A DNA stretch of 64,000 nt from UBA668 sp041394605 (GTDB lineage Bacteria; Actinomycetota; Acidimicrobiia; Acidimicrobiales; Ilumatobacteraceae). The stretch spans positions 768,183 to 832,182 of the forward strand of contig JAWKHX010000004.1 of NCBI GenBank assembly GCA_041394605.1. Direction: 5' to 3'. The translations under genes and the position numbers were made by a program. Each line of letters starts with the position of its first letter. Positions within the stretch are counted from its first letter, which is position 1. A model generated the notes under the pieces. The model was not told the origin of the DNA. It did no database searches and worked only from the letters and a program-made list of their open reading frames with translations. Shown one piece after another: positions 1-8,990 of the stretch.

Positions 1-966
1 GCGGATCTCGTAGTCGCGGGTGGCGGTGCGCATAAAGTGCTTCACCGGCGACGTCCAGCGGATCATCTCGTCCACCGCCGTGCCGAGCAGGTCGGGGTTG
101 GCCTGCAGGCGGGCCAGTTGGTCGGGGTGCTCCAGCAGCGCCTTCATCCCGCCGCCCATCGCGTTGGACGTGGTGTCGTGGCCGGCGGTGGCGGCGATGA
201 TGTAGTAGCCGAGTTGCTCCTGGTGGCCGATCGGGCTGCCGTTGATGATCCCGTTGGCGATCACCGACGACAGGTCCTCGGTGGGGTTGGCCTGGCGATC
301 GGCCGTGATGCCGTCGAAGTAGGCCACGAAGTCCGCCACCGTCTGGAGGATGCCCTGCAGGGCGTCGGGGTTGCGCTGGAAGTCCGGGTCCTGCGGGCCG
401 AACAGCTCCTGGGTGAGCCGCAGCATCCGCGGGTAGTCGCTCTCTGGCAGGCCGAGGATGGCCAGGATGACGTACAGCGGGTACTGCATGGCGATCTGGC
501 TGGCGAAGTCGATCTCGCCGCCGGCGTCGATCATCTGCTGCACGGCGCGGTCGGCCAGTTCGTCCAGCCGGCCCTGCAGCTTGGCCAGGTTCTTCGGCAG
601 GAACCAGTCGCTGGTGAGGTTGCGGTGGTCGCGGTGTTCGGGGTCGTCCATCTGCACCAGCGACTTGACGATGTGCCCCTGCATCTCGCGCATCGCGTCG
701 GCGGTCTTGTCGCCGAGGATGGCCCGCGGTGCGTTGAGGAACTCGGCGGGGTGCAGCTCCACGTCCAGCACGTCGGCGTGCTTGGTGAGCACGTAGAACG
801 GGTTGAACAGCTCGTGCTCCACCCAGTGCACGGGGTCCTCCTTGCGGAGGCGGGTGGTGACGGCGTGGAAGAACCCCTCGTCGGTGAACGCGTCGCCGGA
901 CAGGAAGATCTCGCCGCACTCGGCGAGGGTCATGTCCGCAGGGTTGGGAAGGGCGATGTCGGTCAT
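1..966 (-). CDS. Cytochrome P450, C-terminus cut off by the window edge
   Basis: Heme-thiolate monooxygenase; the first ~322 residues are visible. The start ATG (964-966) gives MTDIALPNPADMTLAE. The I-helix oxygen-activation motif AGHDTTS lies near residue 258 and the ExxR motif (EMIRW) near residue 300. The heme-ligand Cys loop lies beyond base 1, so it cannot be checked. The sequence is of the soluble bacterial type, and features such as DPEHRDHRNL before the C-helix resemble P450s of sterol or terpenoid catabolism. That substrate class is inference. The gene follows the alcohol dehydrogenase on the same strand after only 6 nt, so the two are probably co-transcribed, with P450 hydroxylation followed by alcohol oxidation a natural pairing. 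Confidence 0.93.
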   Translation of the reverse strand, partial: MTDIALPNPADMTLAECGEIFLSGDAFTDEGFFHAVTTRLRKEDPVHWVEHELFNPFYVLTKHADVLDVELHPAEFLNAPRAILGDKTADAMREMQGHIVKSLVQMDDPEHRDHRNLTSDWFLPKNLAKLQGRLDELADRAVQQMIDAGGEIDFASQIAMQYPLYVILAILGLPESDYPRMLRLTQELFGPQDPDFQRNPDALQGILQTVADFVAYFDGITADRQANPTEDLSSVIANGIINGSPIGHQEQLGYYIIAATAGHDTTSNAMGGGMKALLEHPDQLARLQANPDLLGTAVDEMIRWTSPVKHFMRTATRDYEIR

Positions 967-972
967 GGTGGT

Positions 973-2064
973 TCAGCTCCCGGGAATGAGAACGGGCTTG
1001 ATGGTGCCACCGGACAGCGAGGACTGCTCGGCCTCGTTGATCCGGCTGAGGGGGTAGGTCTCGACGAGCCGGTCGAAGGGGAACTTGCCGGCCTGCCACA
1101 GATCGATGAGGTGGGGGATGAACGTGTGTGGGTCTGCGCCGCCTTCGAGGATGCCCATGGCGGTCTTGCCCACCAGCGCCAACCCGTCCAGCTCCAGCGG
1201 GCCGGTCTGCACGCCCACGTAGCCGCACACGCCGGTCATCCGCAGGCACTGCAAGGCGGACAGCATGACCGCCGGTACGCCGGTGGTGTCGAAGCTGTAG
1301 TCGGCCCCGCCGCCGGTGATGCCCTGGATGGCCCCCACCAGGTTGGGGTCGTCGCCGCGCAGCACATGGGTGGCGCCCAACTCCAGGGCGAGGTCCAGCC
1401 GGTGCTGCTGCAGGTCGACGGCGACGATCGTGGTGGCGCCGGCCACGACACCGGCCATCACTGCGGACAGCCCTACGGCGCCCGCGCCGAACACCACCAG
1501 GCTGCTGCCCTCGCGCACCTTCATGGCCACGAGGATCGACCCGGCGCCGGTCTGGATGCCGCAGCCGAGCGGCCCGAGCACCTCGAGCGGTAGGGAGGGG
1601 TCCACCTTCACGACGTTGCGCTCGGTGGCGAGGCAGTGGGTGGCGAAGCTGGACTGGCCGAACCAGCGGGCGCTGATCTGGGCGCCGCTGCCATCGGTGA
1701 TCGACGTGCTCCCGTCCAGCCGGCGGCCAGTGAGGTTGCGGAACAGGAAGGTGTCGCAATACGCGGGCTCGCCGGCGCGGCACGGGCCGCAGGCGCCGCA
1801 CGAGTCGAACGACAACACCACATGGTCGCCCGGCTGCACCCGGGTGACGCCCTCGCCCACGGCTTCCACGACCCCGGCGCCCTCGTGCCCGGTGACGATC
1901 GGCGGCGCCACCATCGCGCCGGCGCGGGGCAGCACGTCGGTGTGGCACATGCCGGCGCCGACGACACGGACGCGGACCTCTCCGTGACCGGGGTCGGCCA
2001 ACTCCACGTCCTCGATGGTGTACGCGCCTGCCGCGTCGCGCAGCACTGCGGCCTGGATCTGCAT
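973..2064 (-). CDS. Zn-dependent NAD(P) alcohol dehydrogenase (MDR family)
   Basis: Medium-chain dehydrogenase of 363 aa that oxidises an alcohol to an aldehyde or ketone in the cytosol. Catalytic zinc ligands are visible as C40, H60 (GHEGAG) and C168. The structural zinc site is C89, C92, C95 and C103. The Rossmann glycine motif GAGAVG is at about 193-198. The start at 2064 is preceded by GAGGAGGGG, a strong ribosome binding site. A longer open frame upstream is rejected because it runs through the divergent promoter region. It is the first gene of a P450 operon and is divergent from a TetR gene, which probably regulates it. Confidence 0.94.
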   Translation of the reverse strand: MQIQAAVLRDAAGAYTIEDVELADPGHGEVRVRVVGAGMCHTDVLPRAGAMVAPPIVTGHEGAGVVEAVGEGVTRVQPGDHVVLSFDSCGACGPCRAGEPAYCDTFLFRNLTGRRLDGSTSITDGSGAQISARWFGQSSFATHCLATERNVVKVDPSLPLEVLGPLGCGIQTGAGSILVAMKVREGSSLVVFGAGAVGLSAVMAGVVAGATTIVAVDLQQHRLDLALELGATHVLRGDDPNLVGAIQGITGGGADYSFDTTGVPAVMLSALQCLRMTGVCGYVGVQTGPLELDGLALVGKTAMGILEGGADPHTFIPHLIDLWQAGKFPFDRLVETYPLSRINEAEQSSLSGGTIKPVLIPGS

Positions 2065-2097
2065 TGAGGACCCCTCCTCGCGAGTTGTTGAGGTGAC

Positions 2098-2113
2098 CAT
2101 ACCATCGGGTATG
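2098..2113. promoter_or_regulatory. Inverted repeat CATACC-N4-GGTATG, likely TetR operator
   Basis: Six-bp perfect arms around a 4-nt spacer (ATCG) lie 34 bp upstream of the dehydrogenase start and 45 bp before the TetR gene. The position in a divergent intergenic region beside a TetR gene suggests the binding site of that regulator. This is inference from symmetry and context. Confidence 0.5.
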
Positions 2114-2157
2114 TCCGGTGGCCGATTCTTCGGAGGCGGTGGTGCAGAATGGGCGCC

Positions 2158-2718
2158 GTGGAACCGCGGAGCCCAGCCGACTACTTCGAGGCCGGCATGG
2201 AACTGCTGGCCGGGGGCGGTGTTGCCGCGGTCACCGTTGCCAGATTGTGCGACGCACTGGGTGTCACCAAGGGCAGCTTCTATCACCACTTCCGCGGGGT
2301 GGAGGACTTCAAGGCGCAACTGCTGGCGCACTGGGCCAGCGAGCGTGAGCAGCAGGCCGTCGCCGCCGCCGCAGCGGTGGACGACCCGTTCCAGCGGCTG
2401 GACCTCCTGCGCGAAGCCGCCATCGGGCTGCACCACGAGGCCGAGGTGGCCATCCGTGCGTGGTCGCGCCACGACGCCGCGGCATGGAAGGTCCGCGAGA
2501 CCGTGGACGCGGCGAGGGAACGGGTGGTGGCCGAGGCCTACCGGCAGGTAGGGGTGCAGGGCGCGACCGCGGATCTGCTGGGCCGGATGGCAGTGGCCGT
2601 GCTGGTCGGGGTGCAGCACCGCAGCGAGGTGATCGACCGTTGCGAACTGCGCGCCCTCTACCGCCGCCTGCAGGAGATGGCGGAGGCCAGCTTCATCCCG
2701 TCCACGGCACGTCAGTAG
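2158..2718 (+). CDS. TetR/AcrR-family transcriptional regulator
   Basis: One-component repressor of about 186 aa. The N-terminal helix-turn-helix (VARLCDALGVTKGSFYHHF) at about residues 25-45 is typical of the family, and the C-terminal ligand domain is not recognisable to a specific effector. I prefer GTG 2158 to ATG 2149. There is no ribosome binding site, and a CAGAAT hexamer ends 7 nt before GTG 2158, matching the leaderless spacing seen at other genes here. The gene is divergent from the dehydrogenase/P450 operon, which it probably controls through the inverted repeat at 2098-2113. Confidence 0.9.
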   Translation: MEPRSPADYFEAGMELLAGGGVAAVTVARLCDALGVTKGSFYHHFRGVEDFKAQLLAHWASEREQQAVAAAAAVDDPFQRLDLLREAAIGLHHEAEVAIRAWSRHDAAAWKVRETVDAARERVVAEAYRQVGVQGATADLLGRMAVAVLVGVQHRSEVIDRCELRALYRRLQEMAEASFIPSTARQ

Positions 2719-2721
2719 CCT
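2716..2721 (+). promoter_or_regulatory. -10-like hexamer TAGCCT, 8 nt before start codon
   Basis: TAGCCT overlaps the 3' end of the TetR gene and stands 8 nt before ATG 2730, which has no Shine-Dalgarno sequence. This spacing places the transcription start at or next to the ATG, so the phosphotransferase mRNA may be leaderless. Confidence 0.4.
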
Positions 2722-2729
2722 GCGCCGCC

Positions 2730-3809
2730 ATGAAGGGGGAAGTGCGGGGCGACCCCGCGCACATCGACGAACACTGGCTCACCGACGCGTTGGAGGCTGC
2801 CGGTGTGGCTCGCGGCGCGCAGGTCACCTCGGTGGAGGTGGCCGGGTTCATCGGCACCGGGCAGACCGGCCGCAGCGCCCGCCTGCACCTGGAGTGGGAC
2901 CAACCCGAGGGCCGCCCGACCAGCCTGGTGGGCAAGTTCCCCAGCGGCGACGAGGCGGCGAAGGCGGCGGCATTCCAGAACGGCGCCTACGAGACGGAGT
3001 GGGCGTTCTACCACCAGCTCGCGCCCACGCTCTCGATCCGCCACCCCGAGGTCTACGTGGCCCGCTACGACCACCAGACGCCCGACTTCGTGCTGCTGAT
3101 GGAAGACCTCCGCGGCTCACGCCAGGGCGACCAGTTCGACGGGCTCACCGTGGATCAGGCGGCGCTGGCGGTGGAGCAGGTGGTGGGCCTGCACGCGCCG
3201 CGGTGGGGCGACCCGACATTGCACGAGTTCGCGCCCCACCGGCCGAAGGGCTCCGACGCGGCGATGATGCTCGGCATGGTCTACGGGATGATGGTGGAGC
3301 CCTTTCTGGAGCGGCTCGGCCCCGGCCTGGATGCGGACATCGTGGACGTGGTGCGCGCCCTCGCCCCCAAGGCCGGCGCATGGGCCAACGGCAGCGACAC
3401 TCCCAACACCGTCGTGCACCTGGACTACCGGCCGGACAACTTCATGTTCGGGGTGGAGGCCGGCGCCCCTCCGCTGGTGGTGGTGGACTGGCAGACCGTC
3501 ACCGACGGCAACGCCATGATGGACCTGGCGTACATGATCGGCGGGTCCTTCGAGCCGGCCGAACGGGCGGCGGTGGAGCGCCCGCTGCTGGACGACTACC
3601 GCACCCGGATGGCCGCCGCCGGCGTGAGCTACGACGCCGACATCATGTGGCGCGACTACCGCCTGGCCTCGCTGTGGGGTGTGGTGATGACCGTCATCGC
3701 CACGATCATGGCCGCCCAGACCGAGCGCGGCGACCAGATGCTCACGGTCATGGGCCAGCGCCACGGCCGTCACGCGCTGGACCTCGACGCGATGGCCCTG
3801 CTGGGCTGA
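2730..3809 (+). CDS. APH-family phosphotransferase
   Basis: Kinase-like protein of 359 aa from the aminoglycoside phosphotransferase/choline kinase superfamily. The catalytic loop HLDYRPDN is at residues 230-237 (D232 as catalytic base), and the metal-binding aspartate is D253 in VVDWQ. The N-terminal lobe has a Gly-rich FIGTGQTGRSARL. Many actinobacterial members of this branch sit beside lipid or CoA catabolism genes and are not antibiotic resistance enzymes. The substrate is unknown. The gene ends 10 bp before the membrane-protein operon, so it may be its first member. Confidence 0.88.
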   Translation: MKGEVRGDPAHIDEHWLTDALEAAGVARGAQVTSVEVAGFIGTGQTGRSARLHLEWDQPEGRPTSLVGKFPSGDEAAKAAAFQNGAYETEWAFYHQLAPTLSIRHPEVYVARYDHQTPDFVLLMEDLRGSRQGDQFDGLTVDQAALAVEQVVGLHAPRWGDPTLHEFAPHRPKGSDAAMMLGMVYGMMVEPFLERLGPGLDADIVDVVRALAPKAGAWANGSDTPNTVVHLDYRPDNFMFGVEAGAPPLVVVDWQTVTDGNAMMDLAYMIGGSFEPAERAAVERPLLDDYRTRMAAAGVSYDADIMWRDYRLASLWGVVMTVIATIMAAQTERGDQMLTVMGQRHGRHALDLDAMALLG

Positions 3810-3819
3810 GGGCTGGCCG

Positions 3820-4997
3820 ATGGCGAGCCGCAGCTCCACGCGCCGCCGGGTCGTGGTGCTGGCTGCCTCGCTGGCGCTGCCGGCGCTGCTGGTGTTCGGC
3901 TTCGGCCACCGCGGGCAGCACATGGCCCGCAACCTGCTGGTGCCCGGCGCCGGGCTGTGGGAAGAACACCTGTGGGTCGGGCTGGCATTCACGGTGGGCA
4001 TGGTGGCGGCCACGGTGGCCTGGGTGCGATGGGGCGCGGACTGGACGGTGGCCGCAGTGGTCGGCGGTGCCGTGGTGGCCTCGGCGTTGTGGGCGCCGGG
4101 TGGCCACGACGCGCCTGCCGCGGCATCGCCGTTCACACCCGCCCGCGCGGCCCACGAATTTCCGCTGGTGGTCCTGGTGGTGGGCGCTCTGTCGTGGATG
4201 CGCTCGCTGACCGCCCGCGTTCCACTGTTGCGCCGCCTCGGCGCCCGGCGCCCCCGCCGGGTTCGGGCGGTGGACCATGCCCGGGCGGTAGCAGTCGCGC
4301 AGGTGGCAGGTGCAGCGGAGGAGGCTGCGGTGCCGGCCGACGTGGCGCTGCTCGCCCGGCGCGCCCGTCGCGTCGGGCTGGCCGCCCGGTTCCGGGTGGG
4401 CGGGGACCCCTTCCGCCGCGACCATGCCGCCGCTCGCGCCGCGCTGGCCATGGCCGGTCTGCTGGAGCCCGACGGGCTCACACGGTTCGTGGCAGACGCT
4501 GACCGCGCTGCGCTCGGCGTGCCCTGCAGCGAGCCGGGTTGGGTGCGCCCGCTGGACGGCACGCTGGCGGCGATCGCACTCTCCGGGCCGGCCACGAGCT
4601 GGCGGCCACACGGTGGAAGGCCGCGCTGGCCCACGAGTTCGGCCTGCGCAAGGGGTGCCGGGCCGGCTGGTGGTGGAGCCCGCTCGGCCTGGGTGCCGGG
4701 TCGATGCCGCCGTGGGAGCACGCGGTCACCACCGCGCTGGCCCGTGCCGAGGGGTGGATCGGCGACGACGACTGGGCGGCGCTGCGTGCCGCCGCGCTGG
4801 GTGCGTCCGCTCGCGGCACCGCCCAACCGGACGACGACCGCACCATCGCCGCCGCCCGCGTCTGGCTGCGGTTCGTCGACGACGAGCAGGCGGCGCGCCT
4901 GTTGGCCCGGCCCACGGTCGCGCACGATCCGCTGGCGGTGGCACTGGACTGCTACGCATCCTCCATTCCCGTCCACGAGGAGGTCACCGCCCGATGA
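3820..4997 (+). CDS. Polytopic membrane protein, unknown function, one frameshift
   Basis: Reconstructed protein of ~390 aa. The N-terminal ~130 residues contain about four hydrophobic segments, and the rest is soluble and rich in Ala and Arg. The reading frame changes near 4590-4600: before it the frame reads ...TLAAIALSG, after it AGHELAATRWKAALAHEFG. A one-base loss repairs it. The segment ARNLLVPGAGLWEEH followed by a long hydrophobic stretch resembles the N-terminal membrane module of the two downstream LDI-like proteins (LVFPGAGFLY, LVLPGAGFLY). The stop overlaps the next start as ATGA, so translation is probably coupled. I do not recognise a family; the context suggests a partner of the LDI-like proteins. 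Confidence 0.7.
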
Positions 4998-6892
4998 CGG
5001 CCACGCTCCTGTTGCCCACCGCGCCACGGCGGATGGGCCCTGTCACCCGCTTCCTCGTGCTGCGCACGGTTGCGGTCGTGCTGCTGGTGGAGGTGGCGGG
5101 GTCGGTGCTGGTGGCCGCCGGTGGTGCGGACGCCCGCGCCGCCGGCCTGTCGCTGGTGTTCCCCGGTGCCGGCTTCCTCTACGCCGGCCATCCGGAGCTC
5201 TTCGTGGCCACATGGGTGCTGCTCAGCCTGGCACTGGTGCTGTGGTGGGGGATCAGCGCCCACTTCGGCATCCCGCTGGTGTGGGGGCTGAGCGTGCTCG
5301 GCGCCTGGCTGGTGGGCGGACCGCGGTGGCACTGGGCGCTGCCGGTCGGGTACGTGCTCGCGGCGGTGGCCGTGGGCGCGCTGGTGTGGACGTTCGAGGC
5401 CCGCTTCCGGCGCAAGCGGGCGAAGGTGCCGATGCTCAACGAGTACCTCGCCACCGCCGACCTGCCGGAGCCGTCGCGCCCGCTGCGCGAGCCGGACGAC
5501 ATGGATGCCGAGCTCCTCCGCTGGGCCTACGAGCTGGCGCTCCAGCCGCTCGACCGGTTCGATGGGTTCGAGTGGGGCGAGCAGTTCCATGGCGGCACCG
5601 TGGTGCGCTACCAGCTCAACTACCTCGGCTGGGCGCTGGCGCCGTACGCCGTCAACTACATCCCCAACGCGCTCGGTCAGATCGAGCCGGCGATGCGCAA
5701 CCTGGTGCACAAGCAGACCGACCTGAGGGTGTGGCGGTACTGGCGCACGCTGAACCTGGTGGGCAACTTCGCCGCCGACCCGGACCCGATCGTGCGCGAC
5801 AACATCATGTTCTCCGGCTTCACCGGCGACCAGTTGAACCTCTACGAGGCGGCCACCGGATCCACGGTGTTCGACCAGCCGGGCTCGCTGACCTTCGTGT
5901 GGGAGGACGGCCGCACGTTCGAATACGACCACCACAGCTGGATGCAGGCAGTGCGCCGCAACTTCGAGCGCAGCCGCCTCGGATTCTTCCCCTGCGAGCC
6001 GGGGTGGAGCTTCGCGGCCTGCAACACCATCGGCGGGCAGGCGCTCTACGGGCACGACCGGCTGCACGGCACCGACCTGTGGGGCAGCGTGGCCGACCGG
6101 TGGCGCACCACGCTGGAGCAGGAGTACCTGATGCCCGACGGCAACTACGCCAACATCCGCAGCACCCACACCGGCCTGTCGTGGGACACGGGTGAGACCC
6201 CCGGCGGCGAGTACTTCACCACCGGCACCCACAGCTTCAAGGACCTCGCCCCGGACATCGCCGAGCGGGGTCGCAAGCTGAGCCTGCGCGGCGTGCCGGA
6301 GAAGTTGGGGAAGCTGGCTGCGCTGGTGCGCGATGGCGACCTGGCGATGGAGTTGCCCGTGGAGTGGGAACGCAACCGGGCACGGAAGACTGCGGTGCCC
6401 GGCTGGACGAAGATCATCGCCGGTGCCCGGGCCGTGGGCCTGGAAGACCTCGCCGCCGCGGCGCAGCGGGCCGGTGATCGGCAGTGCGCGACGGGGCAGG
6501 TGTGGCCCGAGCGTCCGCTGGACGTGGGCGTCGCCAACATGGCGCTGCACATGCTGGTGCGCTGGTCCACCCCGGTGGACAACGCGATGCTGAACGTCCG
6601 CGGCTGGGTGCCGCCGGTGGGGCCACTGGTCGATGCGGACTGGCCGGCCGTGCTCATCACCCTGGCCCGGTCCGCCGACGGCCGCTCGCTGGACCTCGGG
6701 GTGCGGCCCGGTCCGTCGGGTCCGGCCGTCGATGCGGTGGAGTTGCGGTTCGCGTCGCTGACCCCGTCAGGTCACTACCGCCTGATCGGCGACGGCGTCG
6801 CCGTGGACGTCGCGGCGTCTGCCGAGGGCACTGCCACTGCGGCGCTCGCCGTCGACCGTCCCCTGCGGCTGGCGCTGGAGGTGGTGGCGTGA
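4994..6892 (+). CDS. Membrane-anchored linalool dehydratase/isomerase-like protein, copy 1
   Basis: Protein of 632 aa. Residues ~15-130 hold about four hydrophobic segments with the motif LVFPGAGFLYAG; the soluble remainder resembles the linalool dehydratase/isomerase (LDI) alpha/alpha-barrel fold. From memory of Castellaniella LDI, shared elements are CEPxxxFxxCN (two cysteines nine residues apart, here C334 and C343), then xDRLHGTD, and an NIM-containing segment. In that enzyme the segment reads NIMYKGH and carries the active-site His; here it is NIMFSGF, with F276 at the His position. Activity on a terpene alcohol is therefore not assured. The gene is overlapped by 4 nt on both sides, in a five-gene run. 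Confidence 0.8.
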   Translation: MTATLLLPTAPRRMGPVTRFLVLRTVAVVLLVEVAGSVLVAAGGADARAAGLSLVFPGAGFLYAGHPELFVATWVLLSLALVLWWGISAHFGIPLVWGLSVLGAWLVGGPRWHWALPVGYVLAAVAVGALVWTFEARFRRKRAKVPMLNEYLATADLPEPSRPLREPDDMDAELLRWAYELALQPLDRFDGFEWGEQFHGGTVVRYQLNYLGWALAPYAVNYIPNALGQIEPAMRNLVHKQTDLRVWRYWRTLNLVGNFAADPDPIVRDNIMFSGFTGDQLNLYEAATGSTVFDQPGSLTFVWEDGRTFEYDHHSWMQAVRRNFERSRLGFFPCEPGWSFAACNTIGGQALYGHDRLHGTDLWGSVADRWRTTLEQEYLMPDGNYANIRSTHTGLSWDTGETPGGEYFTTGTHSFKDLAPDIAERGRKLSLRGVPEKLGKLAALVRDGDLAMELPVEWERNRARKTAVPGWTKIIAGARAVGLEDLAAAAQRAGDRQCATGQVWPERPLDVGVANMALHMLVRWSTPVDNAMLNVRGWVPPVGPLVDADWPAVLITLARSADGRSLDLGVRPGPSGPAVDAVELRFASLTPSGHYRLIGDGVAVDVAASAEGTATAALAVDRPLRLALEVVA

Positions 6893-7017
6893 TCACGCTC
6901 TACCTAAACTGCGCCAAGGTGTGGACCCGCCTGGTGCGCGGGGTGCAGCGGGTGCTGCGCCGCCCGCCGGTCACCTACCAGGCGCCACCGTTGCCGGTCC
7001 GGAAGGGGGCACGGTGA
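6889..7017 (+). CDS. LDI-associated microprotein, copy 1 (42 aa)
   Basis: A GTG start (6889) overlaps the stop of LDI-like copy 1 as GTGA, and its own stop overlaps the GTG of copy 2. The protein is basic, with a core LNCAKVWTRLVRGVQRVLRR and a Pro-rich tail. The microprotein after copy 2 shares the pattern C-x3-WTRLV-x2-V-x-R-x-x-R-x-P-x-VT and a PP tail, which argues that both are translated and are homologous. There is no signal peptide or clear membrane helix; an amphipathic helix is likely. I know of no named family. A role as a small subunit or membrane adaptor of the LDI-like protein is inference. Confidence 0.7.
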   Translation: MITLYLNCAKVWTRLVRGVQRVLRRPPVTYQAPPLPVRKGAR

Positions 7018-8990
7018 GCGTCACCCTGCCGTTTGCTGAAGTGGGGGAGTACCGCGCTGCCGCCTCGGGCGAGCAGGTGATGGTGCTGCCCGAGCGGCCG
7101 CGCCGGCTCGGTCCGGTCAGCCGGGTTCTGCTCGCCCGCCTGGTGGTCGCCGTCGTGGTGGTGCAGGCAGCGGGCGCTTGGCTGTTCTTCGGCACGTCGT
7201 CGCACGCCGCGAGGGCGGCGGGCTTGGGGCTGGTGCTGCCGGGCGCAGGGTTCCTGTATGACGCGATGCCACTGCTGTTCCTGCTGACACTGGTGTTGCT
7301 GGTGGTGGCACTGGTGCTGTGGTGGGGGCTCAGCGCCCACTTCGCGATCCCGCTGGTGTGGCTGGCCGCCGCCGGTGGGGCCGCGCTGCTGGCCGGCGGG
7401 CCGCGGCTGTGGAGCGACCGAGGTGCCCAGTGGGACTGGGCAGTCTGGCCGGCGTACGCCCTGGCGCTGGTCGGCGTGGGTGTTGCGCTGTGGAAGGTGG
7501 AGCGCCGCTACCGGCGCAAGCTGGCCCAGATCCCCGCCCTCAACGAGCACCTCGTCACGGCCACGGTGCCGTCGCGCGCCACGGCCCACCGCCCGCCCGA
7601 CGAGATGGACGGCGAACTGCTGCGCTGGTGCTACTCGTTCGCCGAGCAGCCGGCCGACGGGATCGACGGGCTGGACTGGGGCGAGCAGTTCCACGGCGGC
7701 ACCCAGTTGCGATACCAGGTCAACGCGTTCTCCTGGGCGATGGCGCTCTACGCCGCCAACCACCTACCCAACGCGCCGAGGCGTATGGAAGCGGCACTCG
7801 GGGCCGTGGTGGAGAAGCACACCGACCCGCGGGTGTGGCGCTACTGGCGCACGCTCAACCTGCTCGGCAACTTCGACGCCAACCCGGACCCGATCCGCCG
7901 CGACAACATCATGTTCTCCGCCTTCCTCGGCGACGTGATCAACACGTTCGAGGCGGCGACGGGCAGCGACCGGTTCGACCGGCCGGGCTCGCTGACGTTC
8001 GTCTGGCAGGACGGTCGCACGTTCGAGTACGACCACCACTCGATCGCCGAGGCCGTGCGCCGCAACTACGACCACAGCCGGCTCGGCTTCTTCCCGTGCG
8101 AGCCGGGGTGGAGCTTCACCGTCTGCAACGTGATGGGCGCCCAGACGCTGCGTGGCCACGACGCCCTGCACGGGTCGCAGCACTGGACCGAGGTCGGGCC
8201 ACGGTGGCAGGAGACGCTGGACAACGAGTATTTCACGCCGGACGGCACCTATGCACACATCCGCTCCAACCACATCGGGGTCTCGTGGGACACGGGCGAG
8301 GTGCCCACCGGCCACTACTTCGCCAACGGCACCCACCGCTTCGCCGACATCCTGCCGGACCATGCTCGCCGAGCCCGGGCGCTGGAGCTGCGCGGCGCCG
8401 GCCCGAAGATGGCGATGCTCGGCACGCTCGTGAAGGACGGCCGGCTGGAGTTGGAACTGCCCGCCGAGCCGGAGCGCCACCGCACCCGGTCGTCGTCGAT
8501 CCCGCCGTGGACGAAGGTCATCGGTGGCGCCCGGATGGTGGGCGACGACGCGCTGGCCTGGGCGGCGATGGACGCGTCGGCCCGCCAGTGCGCGACCGGC
8601 GAGCGCTGGCCGCAGCGCCCGGTGGCCGCGGCGTCGAACGGGCTGGGCGGCTACATGATCGTCCGCTGGTCGGCACCGCTGGACCTGGCGGCGCTGAACA
8701 TTCGGGGGTACTTGGCGCCACAGGGGCCGCTGGTCGACGCCGCCGACCAGGTGTTGATCACGATGGCTCGCAGCGGTGACGGCCGCTCGCTGGACGTGGT
8801 GGTGGAGCCGATGGCGGAACCCTTGGCCGCGGCGTCGCTGCGGTTCGCCAACCTGGCCACCGGAGGGTCGTACCGACTGGTGGGGGAGGGCAGGTCCGTG
8901 GACGTGCACCCCTCGGCCGACGGGACCGCGGTGGCCGGCATCGGCGCCCTGTCCGGCCGCACTGCGCTGCGCCTGGAGATGGCGCCATGA
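7014..8990 (+). CDS. Membrane-anchored linalool dehydratase/isomerase-like protein, copy 2
   Basis: Protein of 658 aa, a close paralogue of copy 1. The GTG start is chosen because GGAAGGGG precedes it by about 5 nt and it overlaps the upstream microprotein stop. About four hydrophobic segments with LVLPGAGFLY lie at ~40-140. The LDI-like part has the pair C362/C371 (CEPGWSFTVCN), the motif HDALHGSQ in place of HDRLHGTD, and NIMFSAF with F304 where LDI has its active-site His. The two paralogues keep the same spacing (58 residues) between this Phe and the first Cys. The pair may form a heteromeric membrane complex; the substrate is unknown. Confidence 0.8.
   Translation: MSVTLPFAEVGEYRAAASGEQVMVLPERPRRLGPVSRVLLARLVVAVVVVQAAGAWLFFGTSSHAARAAGLGLVLPGAGFLYDAMPLLFLLTLVLLVVALVLWWGLSAHFAIPLVWLAAAGGAALLAGGPRLWSDRGAQWDWAVWPAYALALVGVGVALWKVERRYRRKLAQIPALNEHLVTATVPSRATAHRPPDEMDGELLRWCYSFAEQPADGIDGLDWGEQFHGGTQLRYQVNAFSWAMALYAANHLPNAPRRMEAALGAVVEKHTDPRVWRYWRTLNLLGNFDANPDPIRRDNIMFSAFLGDVINTFEAATGSDRFDRPGSLTFVWQDGRTFEYDHHSIAEAVRRNYDHSRLGFFPCEPGWSFTVCNVMGAQTLRGHDALHGSQHWTEVGPRWQETLDNEYFTPDGTYAHIRSNHIGVSWDTGEVPTGHYFANGTHRFADILPDHARRARALELRGAGPKMAMLGTLVKDGRLELELPAEPERHRTRSSSIPPWTKVIGGARMVGDDALAWAAMDASARQCATGERWPQRPVAAASNGLGGYMIVRWSAPLDLAALNIRGYLAPQGPLVDAADQVLITMARSGDGRSLDVVVEPMAEPLAAASLRFANLATGGSYRLVGEGRSVDVHPSADGTAVAGIGALSGRTALRLEMAP

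Noticed and set aside
2730..3809. Aminoglycoside resistance gene
   Set aside because: Only the generic kinase-fold motifs are present, and the branch and context point to metabolism rather than antibiotic modification.
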